Shown piece by piece: positions 15,287-23,523 of a stretch of 64,000 nt of DNA. The position numbers were made by a program, and so were the translations under genes. Each line of letters begins with the position of its first letter. Positions within the stretch are counted from its first letter, which is position 1. Origin of the DNA: JABMQF01 sp964563755 (GTDB lineage Archaea; Nanobdellota; Nanobdellia; Woesearchaeales; UBA11576); NCBI GenBank assembly GCA_964563755.1, contig CAZLYC010000001.1, forward strand, positions 1-64,000. The letters are read 5' to 3'. The notes under the pieces were generated by a model, which made no database searches, was not told where the DNA came from, and saw only the letters and a list, made by a program, of their open reading frames with translations.

Positions 15287-16084
15287 ATGAAAATTGATTA
15301 TCACATTCATTCTGATACATCATCAGACAATAAAATAAAACCAAAAGAGATATACGAAGAAGCAGAGAAGAAAGGCATAAAAGACGTCTGCGTCACATGC
15401 CACCACGAGCCTTCTGAAGTCATGAAAAACGAGTTCAAGCAGTCTCTGACAAAAGAGAAGCTTGATGCTATAAGAAAAGATGTTTCTGAACTCAACAAGA
15501 AAGGCACAGTGAAGATGCATCTCGGGGTAGAGATGTCATACACGGAAGCAGAAGAAGAATACATAAGACAATACCTGAAGGAAAACAAGTTTGATTTCGT
15601 ACTTGGTTCCATACATTATGTTCTCGGAATAAAGATAGCAGAAGTGAAGAACAGGGATAAAGTGAAAGACCCTGATGCACTCATGAAAGAATATTTCAGG
15701 CTCTTGAAAAAAGCCATAAGCTCAAGACTATTCGATGTAATAGCACATATAGACATATGCAAGCTCATGGTACCTGAGCCGAACCATGCGGTCTGGACAG
15801 CAGAGTGGAAAGATGTCGCAAGACTGCTTCATGACAACCATGTCGGATTCGAACTCAACACAAGCCACGTCAAGTACAAGCCAGGAGACATATACCCTTC
15901 CCAGAATATACTGAATATCCTTACCGGAGAAAAAGAGCAAGTAATAACACTTGGCAGCGACGCACACAAGCCAGAAGACATCGGAAGGATGCTAAACGAA
16001 GCAGAAATCATGCTTAAACAGCTCGGAGTGAAAAATATATATAAGTTCGAGCATAGAACACCTATAAAGGTAACAATCAACTAA
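15287..16084 (+). CDS. PHP-domain phosphoesterase (histidinol phosphatase-like)
   Basis: A 265-residue metal-dependent hydrolase of the PHP superfamily. The first metal-binding motif is DYHIHSD (residues 3-9), followed by CVTCHHEPS, GVEMSYTE, the Leu-Gly-Ser-Ile-His motif near residue 110, and GSDAHKPEDIG near the C-terminus. The layout matches HisK-type histidinol phosphatases, but no other histidine biosynthesis gene is in the window, so the substrate is uncertain. A GAGGAAG ribosome binding site lies 8 bases before the ATG. RNase J follows 16 bases downstream. Confidence 0.85.
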   Translation: MKIDYHIHSDTSSDNKIKPKEIYEEAEKKGIKDVCVTCHHEPSEVMKNEFKQSLTKEKLDAIRKDVSELNKKGTVKMHLGVEMSYTEAEEEYIRQYLKENKFDFVLGSIHYVLGIKIAEVKNRDKVKDPDALMKEYFRLLKKAISSRLFDVIAHIDICKLMVPEPNHAVWTAEWKDVARLLHDNHVGFELNTSHVKYKPGDIYPSQNILNILTGEKEQVITLGSDAHKPEDIGRMLNEAEIMLKQLGVKNIYKFEHRTPIKVTIN

Positions 16085-16100
16085 AAAAGGAGATGAAAAA

Positions 16101-17435
16101 ATGACATTAGAGATATGCGCGGTCGGCGGATACAACGAAGTAGGAAAGAACATGACCGCAATAAGAGTAGATGATGAAGTCGTACTCATAGACATGGGAC
16201 TGCATCTTGACCCATACATAAAATACACAGAAGATGACGAACAGCACGTTCTCAGCACAGCAGTGCTAACTAACATAGGAGCAATACCCGACATAAAGCC
16301 GATAGCTGAATGGAAAAAGATGGTAAAAGTGATAATACCGACTCACGCACACCTGGATCACGTGGGCGCCGTGCCATACTTATCAAACGAGTTCAAAGCA
16401 CCGATAATCTGCACGCCGTTCACGGCAGCAGTCCTCGAGGCGATATGCAGGGATGATAAGATAAAGCTCAACAACAAGATAAAGATACTCAACATGAACT
16501 CTATCTACAAGGTATCCAACAAGATAACGATAGAATTCATCAATGCGACGCACTCGACACCCCAGACAGTCATGGTAGCAGTGCACACTCCATATGGAGT
16601 GGTGCTTTACGCATCTGACTTCAAGTTCGACAACCACCCTGTCCTCGGAAAGAAGACAGACTTCACCAAGCTTAAACAGCTCGGCAAAAAGAAAGTCATA
16701 TGCCTGATATGCGACAGCACAAAGGCAGCGCAGGCGATGAAGACACCTTCAGAACAGGTCGCAAGAGAGATGCTTAAAGACGTAATGCTCGCGACAGACT
16801 CAGAAGGTAGAGCAGTCATAGTAACGACATTCAGCTCGCACCTCGCGAGGCTCACATCCATAGTTGAATTCGGACAGAAACTAAACAGGAAGATAGTATT
16901 CCTTGGCAGGAGCCTGGCAAAATATGTAGAGGCCGGCGAGAAGATAAAGCTCGTGAACTTCTCAAAGAAAGTCATGATAGTGAAATACGGAAAAGACATA
17001 GGCAGAAAACTAAAGATGATACAAAGAGAGCCTCACAAATACCTCATCGTCTGCACAGGACATCAGGGAGAGCCGAAATCCGTGCTTGGAAAGATATCAC
17101 GTGGAGTGTTCGACTTCAAGTTCAATAAAGAGGACCATATAATATTCTCTTGCACTGTAATCCCCACTCCTCTTAATCAGGCGAACAGGGACGCTCTTGA
17201 GAAGAGCCTAAAATCACATGGAGTCAGGATATTCAAGGACATACACGCATCCGGGCATCCGTCAAGGGAAGACTGCCGAGAACTCATAAATATGGTCAAG
17301 CCACAGCACATAATACCATGTCACGTCGACATGACTATGGCTTCTGGCCTGTCGGATTTGGCAGTAGAACTTGGTTATAGCACGGGAGAACAAGTGCATC
17401 TGATGCAGAACGGGAAGATGCTACGGCTTCTTTAG
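16101..17435 (+). CDS. rnj: ribonuclease J (archaeal beta-CASP)
   Basis: A 444-residue metallo-beta-lactamase/beta-CASP nuclease, the archaeal 5'-3' exoribonuclease and endonuclease. The zinc motif is THAHLDH at residues 81-87. Further conserved pieces are ATHSTPQ, YASDFKFDNHP, and the beta-CASP motifs IVTTFSSH, CTGHQGEP and HASGHPSRED. The C-terminus ends as usual (QVHLMQNGKMLRL). A strong AAGGAGATG ribosome binding site precedes the ATG. Its last 101 bases overlap the convergent gene on the minus strand. Confidence 0.95.
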   Translation: MTLEICAVGGYNEVGKNMTAIRVDDEVVLIDMGLHLDPYIKYTEDDEQHVLSTAVLTNIGAIPDIKPIAEWKKMVKVIIPTHAHLDHVGAVPYLSNEFKAPIICTPFTAAVLEAICRDDKIKLNNKIKILNMNSIYKVSNKITIEFINATHSTPQTVMVAVHTPYGVVLYASDFKFDNHPVLGKKTDFTKLKQLGKKKVICLICDSTKAAQAMKTPSEQVAREMLKDVMLATDSEGRAVIVTTFSSHLARLTSIVEFGQKLNRKIVFLGRSLAKYVEAGEKIKLVNFSKKVMIVKYGKDIGRKLKMIQREPHKYLIVCTGHQGEPKSVLGKISRGVFDFKFNKEDHIIFSCTVIPTPLNQANRDALEKSLKSHGVRIFKDIHASGHPSREDCRELINMVKPQHIIPCHVDMTMASGLSDLAVELGYSTGEQVHLMQNGKMLRLL

Positions 17436-19536
17436 GGCTGCTCTTAAAGAAAGAGGAAAGGCCACCGACAAACTTCTTGATAGGGCTTGCTCTATCCTGC
17501 GCTTCAGAATACAAATTCTGGATGTCAGCATTGGAAAGCTCACCCGCAATATAGCGCACCCTGAACTTCTTATCAGGATTCTTATTTTCGATGTATTTTA
17601 TTTTATTATTCAGCTCTTCATCCTTGAATGATACCTTGAGATTCTTCAATGCATTAACTCTTTGGTCATACCTTAAATCTTTGACCAAGGAAAGTATACT
17701 ATCGAGATTATCAGGAGGGAATTCCTCTAAAGCCGCCCTGAAATTCATCATTATCCTGCTGAACCCATCTTCCATAAGCGAATAAAATTTCGGCTCTTTT
17801 AACAGATAGCAGAGCTTCTCCTTGATCTTCTTCTCAACCACGACCATCTTCTCAAGGTTATCAAAAGAATTGCGCGCATCATTGAAATCCTTCCCATATC
17901 TGCCCATTATGTAGCCTGCACGGGCTTTTGCGAGAAGCGCTTTTGGCGCGGCGAGCGAAACTGCATGAAGCGCAATCTCTATATCAGACTCAGCCTCAAG
18001 ATAAAGAAGATTCTGCTCGAGCGAGGGGTCTGTATGTATCTCCGCGGCACGCCTTATCTGGTCAGCGACCCTAGAATCCAGCATGATATCATAAATCGCA
18101 GTGTCTGGGCTTGCATCCCCTCTTTGCTTCCTCCTGTACTTGTCTATATCAGGCAGGCAGATGAGAACACGATAAGTCTCATTATGCTCTTTCTCAAGCC
18201 AAGCCTCGAGGTCCTTGCAGTCTTCATCATATATGTCAAGACCGATTTCTGAAGCTGCTGCTACAGGCGCCTTATCGAAAAACTCCTCATATGAAGATAC
18301 GGGCTTAGGCTCAACTTTCTTTTCTTTTGCAGCAAGACGCTCCCTCATCATATTATCGTCTGCAGCCTTGCCGTTCAAAGAATCAAGAGCGACCTCGACA
18401 TCATTATCGACAAGGAATCCTTTCAGATCAATCTTTTTGGCATCCTCTTCAGCTTTCTTTCTTGCAAGCTCACGCTCTGCAGCATATCTTGCCCTGACTT
18501 CAGGAGATATTTGAGACGGAATAATGTTGCCCTGGCTGGAAACAGGTTTTAGAACAGAGTTTTCTGCAACTTTCTTATCTATTAGCTCTATATCTTCCAT
18601 ATTCACATAAGGAGTAGTATCTGTTGATGTCTCTACAAAATCATTCCATGTCTCTGCCTCGACATCCGCAAAAGAAAGTTCTGATGCGGGAGTAGAGTAG
18701 AAACCCAATACACTATCAATCTTTGATTTTATCGAATTCAGGATATTCTCTTTTGATTCATTGTCGTAAAGCTTGTTATTTGATATGAATTGTGATGCCA
18801 GAGAAAGATATTCCTGTTCCTCGAAATTAAGGCTTGCTTTCCTCTCCTCTGTCAATGCCGAGAATGCATCATCGAAATCCTTGCTCCTGTTCTTCCAGAG
18901 CCTCCTTGATGCAATGGACTTTCCTATAGCAAGGACATCATCTCCTACTGAACCTATCGCAGCAGATATCTCGCTGCCATTCTTTGTTGATTCACGGTAC
19001 TGCCTTATCGAATCATAGAAAACCGTCTTTGCCTTGAAAGGATTGCTAAGGAAACGATTCTCTTCCCAGGGCTTGCCCAGACATTCCGCATAAGCATCAT
19101 TATCTCCCTTGAGCTTGTTGAGCTCAGGAAATTCTTTCGCTCTTATCGCGTTCTCTATGCCATATTCCAGGTCATGGCTCTGCGCAGAACGCATGTTCTC
19201 GAAAAACAGGACAGTCAGGTCATTAAGCGAATAATCCTTCAAAAGCTCAGGAACAAAACCCGTAGGCTCAAGAGAACTCTTGCGGCCTTTCTTGACATAA
19301 TCGAAATACTCAGGGAAACCAAGCTCCTGGTAGATACGCATCTTCCTCGCGAGCCTGTTCTTTGTGCCCTTCTCTTTGCCATGCAGGATGCCAAGAAGCT
19401 TTTCAAAATCAATCTTTTTTATTTGCTGCTCTGAAGGTTCTGCTACAACTTCTAATTCTGGACTGTTCAAGCTAGAACCATCTTCAACTGATTCTTCCAC
19501 AAACTGGACTAAGGATTCTATAGAATCGTCCAACAT
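17335..19536 (-). CDS. large helical orphan protein
   Basis: A 733-residue soluble protein with no recognised domain. The ATG at 19536 is preferred because AGGAGG stands 5 bases upstream; the frame is open six codons further. The sequence is mostly helical, acidic at the N-terminus, with an Ala/Glu/Lys coiled-coil stretch near residue 355 (RYAAERELARKKAEEDAKK). Its final 33 codons are antisense to the end of RNase J, and the tail after SSFFKSSPKEA looks unstructured. A TATA-like CTTTATAAATA lies near 19572-19583 on the minus strand. Function unknown. Confidence 0.6.
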   Translation of the reverse strand: MLDDSIESLVQFVEESVEDGSSLNSPELEVVAEPSEQQIKKIDFEKLLGILHGKEKGTKNRLARKMRIYQELGFPEYFDYVKKGRKSSLEPTGFVPELLKDYSLNDLTVLFFENMRSAQSHDLEYGIENAIRAKEFPELNKLKGDNDAYAECLGKPWEENRFLSNPFKAKTVFYDSIRQYRESTKNGSEISAAIGSVGDDVLAIGKSIASRRLWKNRSKDFDDAFSALTEERKASLNFEEQEYLSLASQFISNNKLYDNESKENILNSIKSKIDSVLGFYSTPASELSFADVEAETWNDFVETSTDTTPYVNMEDIELIDKKVAENSVLKPVSSQGNIIPSQISPEVRARYAAERELARKKAEEDAKKIDLKGFLVDNDVEVALDSLNGKAADDNMMRERLAAKEKKVEPKPVSSYEEFFDKAPVAAASEIGLDIYDEDCKDLEAWLEKEHNETYRVLICLPDIDKYRRKQRGDASPDTAIYDIMLDSRVADQIRRAAEIHTDPSLEQNLLYLEAESDIEIALHAVSLAAPKALLAKARAGYIMGRYGKDFNDARNSFDNLEKMVVVEKKIKEKLCYLLKEPKFYSLMEDGFSRIMMNFRAALEEFPPDNLDSILSLVKDLRYDQRVNALKNLKVSFKDEELNNKIKYIENKNPDKKFRVRYIAGELSNADIQNLYSEAQDRASPIKKFVGGLSSFFKSSPKEAVASSRSASDALVLPCYNQVLLPNPTGQKP

Positions 19537-19621
19537 CTCGCCCTCCTGCCTCAAAAGAATTATGTTTTGCGTATTTATAAAGGTTATTACGTTAGAATTT
19601 GCCGTTTAAAGCCCTTAAAGA

Positions 19622-19714
19622 GGGATTTGTGCATGCGCTCATCAGTTACTTCCTTTCGTCATCTCCTTTTGGGATCGGCCGGTGTTCACTAAATCAATGC
19701 GCATTATGCAATCC
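19622..19714. other. stem with two opposed 3-base bulges (bulge-helix-bulge-like)
   Basis: Three consecutive helices can form: GGAT (19623-19626) with ATCC (19711-19714), TGCAT (19630-19634) with ATGCA (19706-19710), and GCGC (19635-19638) with GCGC (19699-19702). TTG (19627-19629) bulges on one strand and ATT (19703-19705) on the other, separated by 5 pairs. This resembles the bulge-helix-bulge cut by the archaeal splicing endonuclease, whose central helix is normally 4 pairs. The region lies between divergent genes. Confidence 0.45.
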
Positions 19715-19800
19715 TATGCCTGTTTTAGGCTTTCCTTGCAGTTTTATTGAAGTATATAAAAGTATGTTTTCGTAACTTGACAGTAGTTAAAAAACGAAAA

Positions 19801-19810
19801 GTTTAAATAT
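19801..19810 (+). promoter_or_regulatory. TATA box of the lamin-tail gene
   Basis: GTTTAAATAT about 26 bases before ATG 19832, predicting a leaderless message. Confidence 0.55.
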
Positions 19811-19831
19811 TGCCTCTTTTTAATACAGGAT

Positions 19832-20545
19832 ATGGACAAAGAACAGTTCCAGTTCAGGAAGCTGAATGATATTCTATGCACATCCTTCAATAATGTGAAG
19901 TATGACGTACGAGACATAAACACAAAGATAGAGAACCTAAAGACAAACTTCGCCAACTTCTCAACAGACAGCGTAAGAACTGCTTTTGAGAAGCAGACAC
20001 AACTGATAATCGCACAGCAGGAATCAATAAACCAGCTTAACGAAAGGATTGCAGAGCTTGAGAGAAAACCCGCTGTAAGAACAGAGAGAATAATCGAGAG
20101 GCCTCATTCAACAGTTTTCGGGACAAAAGAATCAGCTCTTGCAGAAGTCAAGAAGTTCATAAAAGAAACAAGGCCTGAAAAAGCATCTTCTGTATATGAT
20201 GTCGCTGAAGGCGAAGTCAAGATAACAAAGACCAACTTCAAATCTGAAGGCAAAGACCTCAACGGAGAATGGGTTGAATTGACAGGATACGGCCTCGACC
20301 TGACAGGATTCAAGCTAAGAGACAAGAAGAAACACGAATTCAAGTTCCCAGACGGATTTACAATCTACGGACCTGTAAAGATATTTACAGGCAAAGGAAA
20401 AAACACCAATACAAAACTATACTGGAACAGCAAAAAGCACATCTGGAACGACAAAGGAGATGTCGTGACTCTTGTCGACAAGAAAAACAGGATAGTGAGC
20501 CAGATTTTGTCAGAGCCGACTTATTCTTTCAAGAAGTTGAAATAA
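19832..20545 (+). CDS. coiled-coil protein with C-terminal lamin-tail domain
   Basis: A 237-residue protein without a signal peptide. Residues 1-80 are coiled coil (for example RDINTKIENLKTNFANFSTD and QQESINQLNERIAELERK). A short linker leads to a lamin-tail Ig fold at about 125-232. Its family landmarks are EWVELTGYGLDLTGFKLRDK, FKFPDGFTIYGPVKIFTG, then IWNDKGDVVTLVDKKNRIVS. In prokaryotes lamin-tail domains are mostly on secreted proteins; a cytosolic coiled coil plus lamin tail recalls the plan of nuclear lamins, though much shorter. The stop overlaps the start of the TPR gene (TAATG), so the two are translationally coupled. Confidence 0.75.
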   Translation: MDKEQFQFRKLNDILCTSFNNVKYDVRDINTKIENLKTNFANFSTDSVRTAFEKQTQLIIAQQESINQLNERIAELERKPAVRTERIIERPHSTVFGTKESALAEVKKFIKETRPEKASSVYDVAEGEVKITKTNFKSEGKDLNGEWVELTGYGLDLTGFKLRDKKKHEFKFPDGFTIYGPVKIFTGKGKNTNTKLYWNSKKHIWNDKGDVVTLVDKKNRIVSQILSEPTYSFKKLK

Positions 20546-21441
20546 TGAGAGATAAAAAAGACTCATCCAAATTAGAAGAATTCCTTGCAGATATTCCTGA
20601 GATAACATTCGGTGAACTGTATGATCACCTCTGTAAATCGCTTTCAGAACTGGAATCAGAAGCGAAAGCAGACGCTTATAATCGCGGAAGAAAGAATTCT
20701 TCAATTGACACATTCATGTCTAAGATGTTCTGTAATCACAATATTGAAAAAAAATATGAACTTTTAAAAGTTAAGAAAGAATTAGAAGAAAACAAAGATA
20801 GGTCATTGACTTTAGACACGCTCAAAGAATCATATGGCAATATTAGCGGTTATCTTGACGAAGATATACTTTTAAGTGTTGCTAAAAGAATAGTTGAATT
20901 AGACCCGAACCATTCATACGGATATGAGATTATAGGGGGTCTTCTTGAAATGTCAGAAAAATATGAATTAGCAAAAGAAGCATACTTAATAGCCACCAAA
21001 ATATCACCGAGTATCCCTTCTTACAAACATCTAATCAGCACACATCTAAAATGTGGCGAAGCCAAACTTGCAGAAGATGCTTGTGAAAAGATGTATGAAT
21101 TAGCTAAATCTGAAATCTATTCAAAAATTTATGTTGGAGAATACTTTCTCGACCTAGGACTAGAAGACCGAGCAGAACATATTTTCACTGAAATAAAAGA
21201 CCATGTAGCAATAATCATGGAGTCTGGAAAACTAAATCATGATGAAGCAAGTAAATATGTTAAAGCGTGCAAGGGATTAATTAAAATATATGATTGTAAA
21301 GGCGACGGCCGTGCTGCCCTTGTAAAAAATGAACTTTACTCAGCCACAGATCCTTCTGTTCAAGAAATTCGTGAAGGTTATGTTGAGGCTTTTATTAAAC
21401 AAGCTATTAAAAAAGGACAAGAATTGAAAGAATTGAATTAA
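20545..21441 (+). CDS. TPR-like repeat protein
   Basis: A 298-residue helical protein. Residues about 95-240 contain TPR-like pairs of helices (IVELDPNHSYGYEIIGGLLE, KYELAKEAYLIATKISPSIP, LEDRAEHIFTEI). The start shares a base with the stop of the lamin-tail gene. From about 20740 the composition becomes clearly more AT-rich, with TTA, AAA and GAA codons that the neighbours use less, which may mean recent acquisition or relaxed selection. Likely a scaffold for the lamin-tail partner; this is inference from coupling. Confidence 0.65.
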   Translation: MRDKKDSSKLEEFLADIPEITFGELYDHLCKSLSELESEAKADAYNRGRKNSSIDTFMSKMFCNHNIEKKYELLKVKKELEENKDRSLTLDTLKESYGNISGYLDEDILLSVAKRIVELDPNHSYGYEIIGGLLEMSEKYELAKEAYLIATKISPSIPSYKHLISTHLKCGEAKLAEDACEKMYELAKSEIYSKIYVGEYFLDLGLEDRAEHIFTEIKDHVAIIMESGKLNHDEASKYVKACKGLIKIYDCKGDGRAALVKNELYSATDPSVQEIREGYVEAFIKQAIKKGQELKELN

Positions 21442-22470
21442 TCATAGAACCTTAAAATCCACGCACACCCTAAATACACGTGGAGCGTGCTGGCCGCACT
21501 TGACTGTGCTTAAGATTTCACATTGCAGCTTATTACGCTTGCATGCGGCAAGTATCTTGTCGTGCACTTTCTTAAAATCCTCTTCTGCCTCGAACGCATA
21601 AAAGTGGATTATTGTCCCTGATTTCGATGCTGACAACGCGATATCCAGGAAATCCTCTGCAGATTTCGGCAAGGGCATGGCAATTCGGTCGAACTTGCGC
21701 TTCAATGCAGGAACAACATCACGCACGTCTCCTTGAAACAGCTCGACGTTCTTCAGCTTGTTTAGCTTAATGTTCTCAAGACCATATTTATGACCGACCG
21801 GGTTCAATTCTACTCCTATGATATCCTTTGCCTTGCTCTTCTTTGCGATGACGCAAGGATATGGAGCGCAGCCAGAGAACATCACAAGAACAGACTCTCC
21901 AGTCTTCACCTGTTTTGCTACACGCTCACGCTCTGTAGAAAGACGCGATGAGAAATAGACCTGCTCGACATCTAGTTTTATCCTGACACCGTGCTCTGTG
22001 TGGATAGTCTCTTTAGTATCAACGCCAGTAAGATACTGCATAGGCTGCAAGCGAAACTCTGTAGAATGGATACCTGCTTTCTTGACAACAGTCTTAACGT
22101 TCTTCTGGATCTTCAAAAGAGTCTCTGCGACAAGCTTTTCCTTGTCCAAAAGCTCGTCCGGAATCTCAAGGATAGCTATGCTGCCGACGATATCGAACGA
22201 AGTCCTCAGGATCTTCATCTCCTCTTCTGTAAGCTTATCTGAAAGCACGTCCTTCATATTCGTGCTCATCCTGTCCTTCTTCGCATTCCTTATCTCAGCG
22301 AACTCAACAAAAGGGAACTTCTTCTTTATGCATCCTTTCTTGACTATCGGGAAAAATATGTGCTCTCCAGACTTATGAAAAACATAATCCTTGTCAAAAA
22401 GTTCATTCTGGACAAGATATTTCTTCACTTCCTGAGCCTTCTTCAATGCAACTTCGACATAAAGCGCCAT
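21442..22470 (-). CDS. trm5: tRNA (guanine-37 N1)-methyltransferase Trm5
   Basis: A 342-residue class I methyltransferase that makes m1G37 next to the anticodon, preventing frameshifts. Typical Trm5 pieces are SFDIVGSIAILEIPDELLDK, TEFRLQPMQYLTGVDTKETI, LDVEQVYFSSRLSTERERVA, and the motif IV-like region RIAMPLPKSAEDFLDIALS. The SAM site is VLVMFSGCAPYPCVIAKKS. It lies 7 bases after the FEN1 stop in the same direction, with an AGGTG ribosome binding site. The last bases touch the end of the convergent TPR gene. Confidence 0.92.
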   Translation of the reverse strand: MALYVEVALKKAQEVKKYLVQNELFDKDYVFHKSGEHIFFPIVKKGCIKKKFPFVEFAEIRNAKKDRMSTNMKDVLSDKLTEEEMKILRTSFDIVGSIAILEIPDELLDKEKLVAETLLKIQKNVKTVVKKAGIHSTEFRLQPMQYLTGVDTKETIHTEHGVRIKLDVEQVYFSSRLSTERERVAKQVKTGESVLVMFSGCAPYPCVIAKKSKAKDIIGVELNPVGHKYGLENIKLNKLKNVELFQGDVRDVVPALKRKFDRIAMPLPKSAEDFLDIALSASKSGTIIHFYAFEAEEDFKKVHDKILAACKRNKLQCEILSTVKCGQHAPRVFRVCVDFKVL

Positions 22471-22477
22471 TTTACAC

Positions 22478-23512
22478 CTAGAAGAAATCCCCTAAACCTT
22501 TCTGCGCTGATTTTGAGACTGCTGCGTCAAGCTTATCCAGCGTATCTTTCACACGCTCTTCACTGAACTCGTGCCTCTCGCAAAGTATGCTCATCACTTT
22601 TTCCCTATCGATAGGATTCCATGAAAGAGCGTAATCCTTATCTACAGGCATCTCCTTGAAAAGCCTGAAAACGTCTTTCCAATCATGGCTGAAATGCTCA
22701 GACCACTTGACCTCTTTAAACAATGAATCAAAATCATCGCCGTGCTCCTTGATTAATGTAAGAGCTTTCTTCGGCCCTATTCCTTTTATCCCGCCGACAT
22801 TAAAATCAGTACCGATAAGGATGCCAAGGACTATTAGCTGGTCATGCGAGATGCCTAATGCTTCAAGATTCTCATCTAGAACCAACTGCTGCGGCTTGAC
22901 TATCTCATATGAAAGCTTGTCTTTCTTCTTCTTGCGTTCAGAAATCGTCAGGTTCTGCACCATCCTCGGCACACCAAACAACAAGCAATCGTAATCCTGC
23001 GAGATTTCCGCAAAACAATCCCCTTTCTTCACCATGTAAGCTGCCTGAGCCTCGCCCTCAGAAGGAGCCTGGACAACAGGCACGCCAAGAGCATGGATAA
23101 GGTCAACTGCCTCGTCAATCATATCCCTAGTAAGACGTGATGTGCGCATAGAATACTTCTTCATGTCATCGACATTGCCCTCGCTCTTTGCCTTCTCGTA
23201 AAGCTGCTTCGCCTCTTCCTTAAGACCGGCACGACGCTCAGACTCGTGACGCTTAAGTTCAGGAGCTTTCCCATCAAAAACAAACACCAGCTTGATGCCA
23301 TAATGCATGATCTTTGTGGTCCTGTGAAAAAGACCATTAAGATGAGAAGTTATGCGACCTTTAGAATCCATAAGAGGAGTGCCATCCATCTGACGGATAG
23401 TGGAAAGGAACTGATAAAGAACATTATTTCCGTCAACAACAAGCCTCTTGCCAGAGAGCTGCTGCAATGATACCTCTTTTTTTACCACAATATCCTTAAG
23501 ATTAACACCCAC
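22478..23512 (-). CDS. fen1: flap endonuclease 1
   Basis: A 344-residue structure-specific nuclease of lagging-strand and repair synthesis. It starts at GTG 23512 (MGVNLKDIV), the canonical archaeal start. The acidic active site is built from VVDGNN (D27), FVFDGKAPELKR (near D80) and APSEGEAQAAYM. The helix-hairpin-helix GGIKGIGPKKALTLIK is present. The C-terminus QKGLGDFF is a PCNA-binding PIP box. It follows the 23524-24543 gene by 11 bases and precedes trm5. Confidence 0.95.
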   Translation of the reverse strand: MGVNLKDIVVKKEVSLQQLSGKRLVVDGNNVLYQFLSTIRQMDGTPLMDSKGRITSHLNGLFHRTTKIMHYGIKLVFVFDGKAPELKRHESERRAGLKEEAKQLYEKAKSEGNVDDMKKYSMRTSRLTRDMIDEAVDLIHALGVPVVQAPSEGEAQAAYMVKKGDCFAEISQDYDCLLFGVPRMVQNLTISERKKKKDKLSYEIVKPQQLVLDENLEALGISHDQLIVLGILIGTDFNVGGIKGIGPKKALTLIKEHGDDFDSLFKEVKWSEHFSHDWKDVFRLFKEMPVDKDYALSWNPIDREKVMSILCERHEFSEERVKDTLDKLDAAVSKSAQKGLGDFF

Positions 23513-23523
23513 CCAGGCACCTT

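Noticed and set aside
19630..19710. Hammerhead or C/D box RNA on the minus strand
   Set aside because: CTGATGAG is present but the GAAA part of a hammerhead and a complete C/D set are not; only the helix geometry was kept as a finding.
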